Assembly: GCA_035504415.1 (NCBI GenBank)
Contig: DATJRY010000011.1
Span: 558,001-622,000 of the forward strand
Length of the DNA stretch: 64,000 nucleotides
Direction: 5' to 3'
Origin: Candidatus Sulfotelmatobacter sp.
Lineage (GTDB): Bacteria; Vulcanimicrobiota; Vulcanimicrobiia; Vulcanimicrobiales; Vulcanimicrobiaceae
Shown here: piece after piece, positions 8,723 through 16,456 of the stretch
Layout of the letters: every line of letters begins with the position of its first letter
How positions within the stretch are numbered: the stretch's first letter is position 1
Notes under the pieces: model-generated
Seen by the model: only the letters and a program-made list of their open reading frames with translations
What the model was told of the DNA's origin: nothing
Database searches by the model: none
Program-made: the position numbers and the translations under genes

Positions 8723-8732
8723 CAGGACGGTG

Positions 8733-8810
8733 ATGGAGCGAGCGCAGCGGTATCGTGCCGTTGCGATCGAGTTCCTTGCGAGCTCGGACGGGGGGCCCCG
8801 TTGTGCCTAG
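8733..8810 (+). other. possible 25-codon upstream ORF overlapping the cobA-hemD start
   Basis: An ATG at 8733 with AGGA five nt upstream opens a 25-codon frame (begins MERAQRYRAVAIEF) that stops at TAG 8808-8810. It therefore runs through, and 8 nt beyond the first base of, the GTG at 8803 that I prefer for cobA-hemD. Translating it would open the hairpin at 8796-8820. No homology is recognised, so it may be chance. Confidence 0.25.
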
Positions 8811-8820
8811 CACGACGGGG
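8796..8820 (+). promoter_or_regulatory. hairpin covering the preferred cobA-hemD start codon
   Basis: Positions 8796-8805 pair with 8811-8820 (9 of 10 Watson-Crick plus one G-T wobble) around a 5-nt loop. The GTG at 8803-8805 lies in the stem, and the G-run 8791-8795 that could act as ribosome-binding site sits just before it. Such a structure could hold back translation unless ribosomes arrive from upstream. Confidence 0.35.
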
Positions 8821-10347
8821 GGCGCGGAGCCGGGGGCGCAGCGCGGTACGATCGGCAAAGTCTGGCTCGTCGGCGCCGGGCCGGGCGATCCCGGACTGCT
8901 CACCCTCAAGGGTGCGCGGGCGCTCGCGCAGTGCGACGTGCTCGTGTACGACTATCTGGCGTCGGAAGCGATCGTCGCGCTGGCACCGCCGGACTGCGAG
9001 AAGATCTACGTCGGCAAGCGGGCCGGCCGGCACACGCTCACGCAGGACGAGATCACCGCGCTGATCGTGCGGCTCGGGCGCGACGGCAAGCGGGTCGTGC
9101 GCCTCAAGGGCGGCGACGTGTTCGTGTTCGCGCGCGGCGGCGAGGAGGCGCACGCGCTGGCCGAGGCCGGCGTTCCGTTCGAGATCGTCCCCGGCATCAC
9201 GTCGGCGATCGCCGCGCCGGCCTACGCCGGCATCCCGGTCACGCACCGCGACCACAACACCAGCTTCACCATCGCGACCGGCCACGAAGATCCGACCAAG
9301 GGCTACAGCTCGCTCGATTTCGCCAAGCTCGCCAACCCCAAGGCGACGACGATCTTCTTGATGGCGATGGGCAACTTGGCGGGCATCGTCGCGCAGCTGC
9401 GCGCGCACGGCTTGCCCGACGCGACGCCGGTCGGAATCGTGCACGAGGGAACGAAGCCGACGCAGGAAGTGGTGACGGCGACGCTCGCGACGGTGGTCGA
9501 CGAGGTCGCCCGCACCGGCATCAGCGCGCCCGCGATCGTCGTCATCGGCGACGTCGTCAAGGAGCGCGAACGCATTCGCTGGTTCGACGCGCAGCCGCTG
9601 TTCGGCAAACGCGTGCTGGTCACGCGACCCGCGCACCAGGCCGACGACTTCGCGCAGCAGCTGTGGGAGGCGGGCGCGACGCCGATCCTCGCGCCGACGA
9701 TCGCGATCGGCCCGCCGCCGGACGCCGCGGCCGCGCGCGAGGCCGTCTCGCGCGTGCGCGACTACGCCTGGGTCGTGTTCACCAGCCGCAACGGCGTCGA
9801 CGCGTTCTTCGACCTGCTCGGCGAGCTGGGCCGCGACGCGCGCGCCTTCGGCGACGCCAAGGTCGCGGCGATCGGCCCGAAGACCGCCGCGGCGCTGACC
9901 GCACGCGGCATTCGGGTCGACCTCGTGCCGCAGACGTACGTCAACGAAGCGGTGGCGGGCGCGCTGCTCGAGCATACGCGCCCGGGTGACCGCGTGCTGG
10001 TGTTCCGCGCGCATCAGGCGCGCGAGGTGCTGCCCGAGACGCTGTATCAGGCCGGCCGTGCCGTCGACGTCGTCGCCGGCTACGCGACGCGCGCCGTCGA
10101 CGATCCGCAGCTGGCCGAGAAAGCCGAGCGCGCCGACGTGGTGACGTTCACCAGCTCCAGCACGGTCAAAGGGTTCCTCGACAACGTGCCGCACGGCGCG
10201 CGGATGCTGGTGACCAAGACCGTCGCCTGCATCGGCCCGATCACCGCGCAGACGGCGCGCGAGGCGGGGATTCGCGTCGACGTGGTCGCCGACGAGTTCA
10301 CCGTCGAGGGCCTCATGCAGGCCCTGCGTACCGCCGCCTCGTCGTGA
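8803..10347 (+). CDS. fusion of uroporphyrinogen-III C-methyltransferase and uroporphyrinogen-III synthase (CobA-HemD)
   Basis: A 514-residue bifunctional protein. Residues about 20-255 are the SAM-dependent tetrapyrrole methylase (SUMT): 'VWLVGAGPGDPGLLTLKGA', 'VRLKGGDVFVFARGGEE', 'VPGITSAIAAPAYAGIPVTH'. It makes precorrin-2 from uroporphyrinogen III. Residues about 265-514 are a full two-lobed uroporphyrinogen III synthase: 'RVLVTRPAHQADDFAQQL', 'VVFTSRNGVDAFF', 'VTFTSSSTVKGFL', 'ACIGPITAQTAREAG'. Cyclisation and methylation are thus on one chain. An in-frame GTG also occurs at 8755, adding 16 residues of low complexity. I prefer 8803 because it has a G-rich run seven nt upstream. The stop overlaps the next gene. 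Confidence 0.93.
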   Translation: MPSTTGGAEPGAQRGTIGKVWLVGAGPGDPGLLTLKGARALAQCDVLVYDYLASEAIVALAPPDCEKIYVGKRAGRHTLTQDEITALIVRLGRDGKRVVRLKGGDVFVFARGGEEAHALAEAGVPFEIVPGITSAIAAPAYAGIPVTHRDHNTSFTIATGHEDPTKGYSSLDFAKLANPKATTIFLMAMGNLAGIVAQLRAHGLPDATPVGIVHEGTKPTQEVVTATLATVVDEVARTGISAPAIVVIGDVVKERERIRWFDAQPLFGKRVLVTRPAHQADDFAQQLWEAGATPILAPTIAIGPPPDAAAAREAVSRVRDYAWVVFTSRNGVDAFFDLLGELGRDARAFGDAKVAAIGPKTAAALTARGIRVDLVPQTYVNEAVAGALLEHTRPGDRVLVFRAHQAREVLPETLYQAGRAVDVVAGYATRAVDDPQLAEKAERADVVTFTSSSTVKGFLDNVPHGARMLVTKTVACIGPITAQTAREAGIRVDVVADEFTVEGLMQALRTAASS

Positions 10348-11129
10348 GACCGCTCGACCTCCTGATCGGCGCCGTCCTCGCCGGAGCGATCGCGCTGATC
10401 GCGCTGCGCGCGCACGCGCTCACCCGCGGCGGCGCGCTGGCCGCGTTCGCCGTCGGCACGATCACCTACGCGGCCGGCACGTGGGCCTTCACCGCCGTGC
10501 TGCTGGCCTTCTTCGTCCCGTCGGTGCTGCTCTCGCGCGTCGGTCGCGCGCGCAAACGCGCGCTGGTCGACGTCGGCAAACAGGGCCCGCGCGACGCCGC
10601 GCAAGTGTTGGCGAACGGCGGCGTCGCGACGCTGTGCGCCCTCCTGTACGGTCTGCGCGGCGACCCGCATTGGGCGTTCGGCTTCGTCGGCGCATACGCG
10701 GCCGCGACCGCCGACACGTGGGCGACCGAGATCGGAACGCTCGCACGCGGCCGGCCGCGCTCGATCCTGACCTTCCGGCCGCTGGAGCCGGGGCTCTCGG
10801 GCGGCGTCAGCCTCATCGGGACGTTCGGCGCCTTCGTCGGCGCTTGGTGGCTCGGCGCGGTGGCCACCCTCGCGCTTCCGGGCGTCATATCACCGCTCGC
10901 GGTCGTCTTCGCGGTCATCGGTTTCGTCGGCGCGCTGGTCGATTCGGTGCTGGGTGCCACGGTGCAGGACCTGCGTCGCTGTCCGGTCTGCGAGCGGGCG
11001 TGCGAGACCGATCCACACGTCTGCGGGTCGCCGACCATTCGCGTCCGCGGCTTCGCCTGGATGTCGAACGACCTCGTCAACGCCCTGGCGACGGCGGCCG
11101 GCGCGGCGCTGGCTTTCGTTTGGGCCTGA
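10344..11129 (+). CDS. DUF92 family membrane protein
   Basis: A 261-residue polytopic membrane protein of the DUF92/TMEM19 family. It has about 6-7 hydrophobic segments and the family signatures 'TRGGALAAFAVGTITYAAG', 'GAYAAATADTWATEIGTLARG' and 'GGVSLIGTFGAFVGA'. A short Cys-containing loop (CPVCERACETDPHVC) precedes the last helix. In plants and cyanobacteria the DUF92 protein VTE6 is a phytyl-phosphate kinase, so a prenyl-phosphate kinase role is possible but unproven here. The GTG start overlaps the cobA-hemD stop (GTGA), making it the last gene of the tetrapyrrole operon. Confidence 0.85.
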   Translation: MRPLDLLIGAVLAGAIALIALRAHALTRGGALAAFAVGTITYAAGTWAFTAVLLAFFVPSVLLSRVGRARKRALVDVGKQGPRDAAQVLANGGVATLCALLYGLRGDPHWAFGFVGAYAAATADTWATEIGTLARGRPRSILTFRPLEPGLSGGVSLIGTFGAFVGAWWLGAVATLALPGVISPLAVVFAVIGFVGALVDSVLGATVQDLRRCPVCERACETDPHVCGSPTIRVRGFAWMSNDLVNALATAAGAALAFVWA

Positions 11130-11174
11130 TGCAAGTGCCGAAACCAACCTGAGTCGTGGCACAGTCTCATCGTC

Positions 11175-11195
11175 CGTGCGAGCATCGCTCGCACG
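11175..11195. repeat. perfect 9-bp inverted repeat just before the efflux-pump start
   Basis: CGTGCGAGC at 11175-11183 and its exact complement at 11187-11195 are separated by ATC. The repeat ends 3 nt before the ATG at 11199. As DNA it could be a repressor operator. As RNA it would form a stable hairpin abutting the start codon. No T-run follows, so it is not a terminator. Confidence 0.55.
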
Positions 11196-11198
11196 ACG

Positions 11199-12758
11199 AT
11201 GGCGACACACATGACGGCTGACCGGGACGTCAGCGAAAAAGGAACGCGGCTGATCCTGATCACGCTCGGGATCATGCTCGCGACGCTGATGCAGACGCTC
11301 GACACGACGATCGTCAACGTCGCGCTGCCCACCATTCAGGGCAATCTGGGCGCGACGCAGGACGAGGGCGCCTGGGTCGTCACCGGCTACATCATCTCGG
11401 CCGTCATCGTCATCCCGCTCACGCCCTGGCTGCAAGCGCGCTTCGGCCGGCGGCAGTACTACTCGATCGCGATCATCGGGTTCACGGTCGCTTCGGTGCT
11501 GTGCGGCCTGGCCAGCTCGATCACGCAGCTGATCGTCTATCGCATCATCCAAGGGCTGTTCGGCGGCGGCCTGGTCGCGACCGGGCAGGCGGCGCTGCGT
11601 GACACCTTCCCGCGGCACTTGCTGGGCACCTCACAGGCACTGTTCGCGATCGGCGCGCTCGTCGGCCCCTCGGTCGGTCCGACCGTCGGCGGCTGGCTGA
11701 CCGACAACGTCTCCTGGAACTACGTCTTCTTCATCAACATCGTCCCGGGCATCTTCGCGGCGCTGATCGTGCTGACGATGATGCGCAACCCCAGCGATCC
11801 CAAACCGATCCCCGTCGACGCGATCGGCCTCGCGCTGCTCGCCGTCGGCCTGGGCTCGCTCCAGTACATCCTGGGCGAAGGACAGCGCAACGACTGGTTC
11901 AGCGACCCGGTCATCCGGTTCTTCGGCGCGACCGCGGCGCTCGGGTTGGCGGCGTTCATCTGCTGGTCGCTGTGGGGCACCGATCGCCCGATCGTCGATC
12001 TGCGCGCCTACAAATATCGTGCGATCGCGGCCGGCAGCGCGATGGGCTTCGCGATCGGCTCCGTGCTCTACGGCGCGACGGTCATCTTACCGCAGTACGT
12101 GCAGACGCTGCTGGGCTTCACCGCCACGCTCTCGGGGATCTTGATCTTCGTACGCGCGCTCGTCATCGCCGTCCTCACGCCGTTCATGGCGCGCTTGGCC
12201 GGCAGCGGCAAGGTCGACACGCGCATCCTGCTCGTCAGCGGTTTCGCGCTGATCGGCACCAGCCAGATCTGGCTCGGCTACTTGACCACGACGCAGACCA
12301 GCTTCGCGCAGCTGTGCGGCCCGGCGATCGTCGCCGGTCTGGGCCTCGCGCTGCTGTTCACGCCGCTCTCGATCGCGATCCTGAGCGCCGTCCCCCCGCA
12401 GGTCGTGCCGAAGGCGACCGCCTTCCAGCAGCTCTCGCTGCAGTTGGGCGGCTCGTTCTCCACCGCCGCGCTCGTCACGCTGCTGGCGCGTCGCGAAGCC
12501 TTCCATCAGACGACCCTGGCCGCCAACGCGACGCCGGACAATATCGCCTTCCAGCAGTTGGCGCAAGCCGGCCACAGCACGGCGCTCGCGGTGGCGACGC
12601 TCTATCAGGACATCGTCGCGCAAGCGTACACGATGGCCTATGCGGATGCGCAGTGGGCGCTCGGCGCGCTGGCCTTCGTGCTGCTCCCGCTAGTGTTCGT
12701 GCTACCCAAGCGCCGACGCGGCCGCATGGGGCCGCCGATCGAGATCCCCGCCGAATGA
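11199..12758 (+). CDS. DHA2-family (14-TM) multidrug efflux MFS transporter, EmrB-like
   Basis: Proton-driven drug exporter of the major facilitator superfamily. Its 519 residues show fourteen hydrophobic segments and the EmrB/QacA motifs 'LDTTIVNVALPTIQGNL' in helix 1, 'RFGRRQYYSIAI' (motif A) and 'GALVGPSVGPTVGGWLTDN' (motif C, antiporter). The C-terminus is short and basic. Starts at the ATG at 11199 or the ATG at 11211 are both possible; neither has a clear Shine-Dalgarno sequence. The inverted repeat at 11175-11195 touches this start. No periplasmic adaptor (EmrA) gene is adjacent. It converges on the glutaredoxin gene with 7 nt between stops. Confidence 0.92.
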   Translation: MATHMTADRDVSEKGTRLILITLGIMLATLMQTLDTTIVNVALPTIQGNLGATQDEGAWVVTGYIISAVIVIPLTPWLQARFGRRQYYSIAIIGFTVASVLCGLASSITQLIVYRIIQGLFGGGLVATGQAALRDTFPRHLLGTSQALFAIGALVGPSVGPTVGGWLTDNVSWNYVFFINIVPGIFAALIVLTMMRNPSDPKPIPVDAIGLALLAVGLGSLQYILGEGQRNDWFSDPVIRFFGATAALGLAAFICWSLWGTDRPIVDLRAYKYRAIAAGSAMGFAIGSVLYGATVILPQYVQTLLGFTATLSGILIFVRALVIAVLTPFMARLAGSGKVDTRILLVSGFALIGTSQIWLGYLTTTQTSFAQLCGPAIVAGLGLALLFTPLSIAILSAVPPQVVPKATAFQQLSLQLGGSFSTAALVTLLARREAFHQTTLAANATPDNIAFQQLAQAGHSTALAVATLYQDIVAQAYTMAYADAQWALGALAFVLLPLVFVLPKRRRGRMGPPIEIPAE

Positions 12759-12765
12759 CCCGCCG

Positions 12766-13029
12766 CTAGGCGGAGCGGGACGCGCGACCGTACTTTTTCT
12801 CGAGGTACGGGATGATGTCGTCGTCGTCGTCGAGCACGACGTCGCCGTCGACCAGGACCGGGATCGAGGTCTGACCGGAGGCCGCCAGCGTGTCCCGGCG
12901 CTCGGCGTGCGAGTGCGGCTCGTTGATCGTTTTGTAATCGAGCAGCAAGTCGGTGAGCTTCTTGCGCACCCGCGCGCAATAGGGGCACCACTCGGCTTGA
13001 TAGAGCACGATGTCCGTCGGTCGACCCAT
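12766..13029 (-). CDS. glutaredoxin-like protein
   Basis: An 87-residue thioredoxin-fold protein with the redox-active motif CPYC in 'VLYQAEWCPYCARVRKKL' and the cis-proline region 'TSIPVLVDGDVVL'. A run of five aspartates (DDDDD) precedes the C-terminal helix. The N-terminal half is typical of glutaredoxin; the C-terminus 'IIPYLEKKYG' recalls the link into GST-like proteins. It probably reduces disulfides or glutathione-type mixed disulfides in the cytoplasm. It is divergent from the TonB-like gene. Confidence 0.9.
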   Translation of the reverse strand: MGRPTDIVLYQAEWCPYCARVRKKLTDLLLDYKTINEPHSHAERRDTLAASGQTSIPVLVDGDVVLDDDDDIIPYLEKKYGRASRSA

Positions 13030-13098
13030 CTTTTACCAGGACCGCGGCGCCGCCGAAAGGTTGCGTGCCCGCGCGCGTCGGAGCAGGCGAGGACGGCG

Positions 13099-13857
13099 AT
13101 GACCCGCGCAGGGCCACGCGACCGGGCCGCGGTCGCACTCTCCCTCGCCCTCCATGCCAGCCTGTTGACCGTGCTGGCCATCCTGACGCGCTCGCTGGTC
13201 ACCGGCGCGGCGCCGGAATCCCCGATCAGCTACGTCTCGTTGCTGCACATCGCGCGACCGGCCGTCCAGCCGGCGCACGTGCCGCGGCCGGTACCGCCGC
13301 ACGCCGCGCCGGTGCGGCGCCCGGCCGTCGTCATCCACCGCATCGTGCTCGCGCCCGCGCCTCAGGCGGCGCGGCCGGACCGTGCCGCACCGGTCAAGCC
13401 CGCCGCCGACAACCCGGTCGCGAGCAGCGCTCGCTCGGGTGAGGTGGGGTACGGTGCGCCCGAGCAGAGCGCGGCGGCACCGCCCGTCGCCGCGACCCCG
13501 CTGCCGGCGCCGACGCCGGCCGCGGTGGCCGCGCAGGCGGCGGCCACGCCGGCGCCCCGGACGACGGCCACCGATGGGGGCGACCAGCAAGGCGCCGGCG
13601 TGGGGAACTTCGGCGAGACCTACCAGCCGGCGCTCGCGCCCGACGTGCGCGCGAGCGTCGTCAGCGGCGTCGCGCGCGGCTTCCTGATCGAGATCCAGGT
13701 CGACGAGAACGGGCACGCGACCGGCGTCACGTTCGTGCGCGGGCCGGCCGACCCGGCCGTGCGCGAGGAGCTGCGCACCCGCTTACTCGCGGCGTCGTAC
13801 ATCCCGGCCACCTGCAACGGCTTGCGGTGCACGGGAACGTTCGATTTGCAGACCTAG
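13099..13857 (+). CDS. TonB-like energy-transducing protein
   Basis: A 252-residue protein with one N-terminal membrane helix ('AVALSLALHASLLTVLAILT'), a long Pro/Ala-rich periplasm-spanning segment, and a C-terminal domain of the TonB type. That domain includes 'GFLIEIQVDENGHATGVTFV', 'VREELRTRLLAASYIPA' and a final pair of cysteines in CNGLRC. The ATG at 13099 is chosen because GAGGA lies ahead of it and the helix follows at once; the open frame further upstream is antisense to the glutaredoxin gene. No ExbB/ExbD or TonB-dependent receptor is adjacent. The 3' end overlaps the convergent Ldh_2 gene by 4 nt. Confidence 0.8.
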   Translation: MTRAGPRDRAAVALSLALHASLLTVLAILTRSLVTGAAPESPISYVSLLHIARPAVQPAHVPRPVPPHAAPVRRPAVVIHRIVLAPAPQAARPDRAAPVKPAADNPVASSARSGEVGYGAPEQSAAAPPVAATPLPAPTPAAVAAQAAATPAPRTTATDGGDQQGAGVGNFGETYQPALAPDVRASVVSGVARGFLIEIQVDENGHATGVTFVRGPADPAVREELRTRLLAASYIPATCNGLRCTGTFDLQT

Positions 13858-14939
13858 CGCGCGACCGCGAACGGCAGCCCCAGCTCCTCGCCGAGCCGTT
13901 GCAGACCGTCCCAGACCTTCGCGTGCACCGGCACGCCGTGCTCGCGGTTGTAGAGCGTCTTCTCGTGTTCGATCTCGCCCGCGACATAGATGCGATCCTG
14001 TCCCGCCGCTTTGCGCGAGTCCTTGAACGAGCGCAGCTCGACGTCCATGTCGCGCTTGAACTCGGCGACGTCACGAAAGCCGTCGACCTTGAAGGCGGCG
14101 AAGAAGTGCGAGATGGCGCCGGGTCGCGGCGGGTCGGTCTGCACCGGCAAGTCCAGGCCGAACGCGCCGCCCGCCAACACACCGCACAGGATCTCGACGA
14201 GCAAGCCCAACCCGTAGCCCTTGTGGCCGCCGCTGTCGGTACCGTAGCCGCCCAGCGGCAAGAGCGCGCCGTTGAGCCCCGCGCTCGGGTCGAGGGTCTC
14301 CTCGCCGTTCGCGTCGATCGCCCAGCCCGACTCGAGCGGCTTCCCTTTGCGCGCGTAGACTTCGAGCTTGCCGCGCGGCACCGTCGTGGTCGCGAAGTCG
14401 AGCACGAACGCGGGCTCGTTCTGCGCCGGGATCGCGAACGCGAGCGGATTGGTCCCGAGCAGCACGTCGCGCCCGAACGTCGGCGCGCCGGCGCGCACGG
14501 TGTTCGTCGACGCGATGCCGATCATGTCGCGTTCGAGCGCGAGCATCGCGTAGTAGCCCGCGATACCGTAGTGGTTCGAGTTGCAGACCGTGCCGAACGC
14601 GGCGCCGGTCGCGTCGGCCTTGTCGAGCACGGCCTCCATCGTCCGCTTGGAGACCGGGTGTCCCAGGCCGTTGCCGCCGTCGACGACCAGCGAGCTGGGC
14701 GTCTCGCGCAGCGTCGCGATGGTAGGCCTCGCGGCCAGCTGCCCGTTGCGGACGCGGTCGACGTAGTACGACGCCAAGCGGGCGACGCCGTGCGACTCGA
14801 CGCCGCGCAGATCGGCGGCGACCAAAACCTCGGCCGTGACGGCCGCATCGGCCGGCGCGACGCCGACGCGTTCGAGGGCGGCGGCGGCGAAACGGGTCAG
14901 GCCGGGCGCATCGGCGAGGCGGTACTCGGACGTGATCAC
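13854..14939 (-). CDS. malate/L-lactate dehydrogenase family oxidoreductase (Ldh_2)
   Basis: NAD(P)-dependent oxidoreductase of the Ldh_2 / YlbC-type fold, unrelated to the classical Rossmann lactate dehydrogenases. At 361 residues it has normal length. The family pattern is clear: 'DLRGVESHGVARLASYY' (catalytic His), 'VCNSNHYGIAGYYAMLAL' and 'DSGGHKGYGLGLLVEIL'. It could act on malate, lactate, ureidoglycolate or related 2-hydroxyacids; the neighbouring GlcD and lactate permease favour a hydroxyacid. GTG start at 14939 with GAGG upstream. Divergent from the GlcD gene. Confidence 0.9.
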   Translation of the reverse strand: MITSEYRLADAPGLTRFAAAALERVGVAPADAAVTAEVLVAADLRGVESHGVARLASYYVDRVRNGQLAARPTIATLRETPSSLVVDGGNGLGHPVSKRTMEAVLDKADATGAAFGTVCNSNHYGIAGYYAMLALERDMIGIASTNTVRAGAPTFGRDVLLGTNPLAFAIPAQNEPAFVLDFATTTVPRGKLEVYARKGKPLESGWAIDANGEETLDPSAGLNGALLPLGGYGTDSGGHKGYGLGLLVEILCGVLAGGAFGLDLPVQTDPPRPGAISHFFAAFKVDGFRDVAEFKRDMDVELRSFKDSRKAAGQDRIYVAGEIEHEKTLYNREHGVPVHAKVWDGLQRLGEELGLPFAVAR

Positions 14940-14958
14940 CTTCGCCTCTACCCGGCGG

Positions 14959-15003
14959 CCTTCGGAGGCCCCTGTAGGAGGGGCGGGTTCCGCTCCCCGA
15001 AGG
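14959..15003. other. structured intergenic element (branched inverted repeats)
   Basis: Between the divergent Ldh_2 and GlcD starts, CCTTCGG (14959-14965) can pair with CCGAAGG (14997-15003). Inside it, GCCCCT (14968-14973) pairs with AGGGGC (14979-14984), and GCGG (14983-14986) with CCGC (14990-14993). The two inner arms share two bases. It may be an RNA leader structure for GlcD, an operator or a small palindromic repeat. No second full copy was seen in the window. Confidence 0.35.
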
Positions 15004-15010
15004 CGCGCAG

Positions 15011-16450
15011 GTGACCGAGCTCGCGCCCGACCTGCTGGCCGCCCTCCGCGCGGCGGTGCCGGGCGGCGTCTTGACCGACCCCGCCGACGTGATCGCGTAC
15101 GGCTTCGACGCGACGTTCTTCGAGCACACGCCGCCGCTGGTCGTGCTGCCGACCTCGACCGAGCAAGTCAGTGCCGTTCACCGCATCGCGACGCGCTTCC
15201 GCGCCGCCATCACGCCGCGCGCGATGGGCTCGGGCCTCTCCGGCGGCGCGATCGCGCTCGACCACAGCATCGTGCTCGGCGTCGCCAAGATGAACCGCAT
15301 CCTCGAGATCGACGAGATCGACCGCGTCGCCGTGGTGCAGGCCGGCGTCATCAACGCCGACCTGCAAGCCGCCGTCGAGCGGCGCGGGCTGTTCTATCCG
15401 CCCGACCCCTCCAGCCTCAAGCAGAGCGCGATCGGCGGCAACGTCGCCGAGAACGCCGGCGGCGCGCGCTGCCTCAAGTACGGCGTCACCGGCGACTACG
15501 TCCTGGCGCTCGAAGTGGTGCTGCCCGACGGGACGGTCATCCGCACCGGCGGGCGCACGGTCAAGAACGTGACCGGCTACGACCTGCGCCGTCTGTTCAC
15601 CGGTGCCGAAGGGACGCTGGGCACGATCACCGAGATCACGCTGCGTCTGTTGGCGAAGCCGGCGTTCTCGCGCACGGCGCTGGCGGTGTTCGACCGCATC
15701 GAAGACGCGGCCGGCGCCGTGACCGACGTGCTCGGCGCCGGCATCCTGCCGACCGCGATCGAGATGATCGACCAGTTCACGATGCGCTGCATCGAGGACA
15801 ACAAGCCGGTCGGACTGCCGCTCGACGCGGCGGCGATTCTGATCTTCGGCGTCGACGGCAACCACGCGTCCGCGCTGAACGACGACTTGGCCGCGATCGA
15901 CCGCATCGCGCGCGCCGCGGGGGCGCGCGACGTGCAGGTCGCGCAGACCGACGCCGACGCGGAGCGTTTGTGGACCGCGCGCCGTTCGATCAACCCGTCG
16001 CTGGCGCGCCGGCGCCCGAACCGGCTCGGCGAGGACATCTGCGTGCCGCGCCGCGCGATCCTGCCGATGCTGCAACGGCTGGCGGAGATTCGCGCCAAGT
16101 ACGGGCTCGAGCTGCCGGTCTACGGCCACATCGGCGACGGCAACCTGCACCCGAACCTGCTCTGCGACAAGCGCGATCCCGAGGAGATGCGGCGCGTCGA
16201 AGCGGCCGCGACCGAGATCTTCGAGGCCGCCGTCGCGCTGGGCGGCACGCTCTCGGGCGAGCACGGCATCGGGCTGCTCAAGAAGCAGTTCATGGAGCTC
16301 GACTTGGGGAGCGACGTGCTGGCGCTGATGCATCGCATCAAAGACGCGGTCGATCCGCTGGGGATCATGAACCCGGGCAAGATCTTCCCCGAGCCCGGCG
16401 GGATCAGCGCGTTTCGTCTGCCGACCGGCACGCCGCGCAGCGTGCGGTAA
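15011..16450 (+). CDS. FAD-linked oxidase, glycolate/D-lactate dehydrogenase GlcD type
   Basis: Flavoprotein of the FAD_binding_4 / FAD-oxidase_C family (479 aa) oxidising a 2-hydroxyacid such as glycolate or D-lactate. FAD-binding motifs are 'TPRAMGSGLSGGAIALDHSI', 'YPPDPSSLKQSAIGGNVAEN' and 'TGAEGTLGTITEITLRL'. The C-terminal domain has 'YGHIGDGNLHPNLL' and 'GEHGIGLLKKQFM'. The GTG at 15011 has GAAGG upstream. GlpK starts 6 nt downstream, so the two are co-transcribed. No GlcE or GlcF partner is adjacent, which fits a stand-alone D-lactate dehydrogenase. Confidence 0.92.
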   Translation: MTELAPDLLAALRAAVPGGVLTDPADVIAYGFDATFFEHTPPLVVLPTSTEQVSAVHRIATRFRAAITPRAMGSGLSGGAIALDHSIVLGVAKMNRILEIDEIDRVAVVQAGVINADLQAAVERRGLFYPPDPSSLKQSAIGGNVAENAGGARCLKYGVTGDYVLALEVVLPDGTVIRTGGRTVKNVTGYDLRRLFTGAEGTLGTITEITLRLLAKPAFSRTALAVFDRIEDAAGAVTDVLGAGILPTAIEMIDQFTMRCIEDNKPVGLPLDAAAILIFGVDGNHASALNDDLAAIDRIARAAGARDVQVAQTDADAERLWTARRSINPSLARRRPNRLGEDICVPRRAILPMLQRLAEIRAKYGLELPVYGHIGDGNLHPNLLCDKRDPEEMRRVEAAATEIFEAAVALGGTLSGEHGIGLLKKQFMELDLGSDVLALMHRIKDAVDPLGIMNPGKIFPEPGGISAFRLPTGTPRSVR

Positions 16451-16456
16451 CGCGCG

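Noticed and set aside
11175-11195. Terminator of the tetrapyrrole operon
   Set aside because: The hairpin lacks a following T-run and lies directly at the next gene's start codon.
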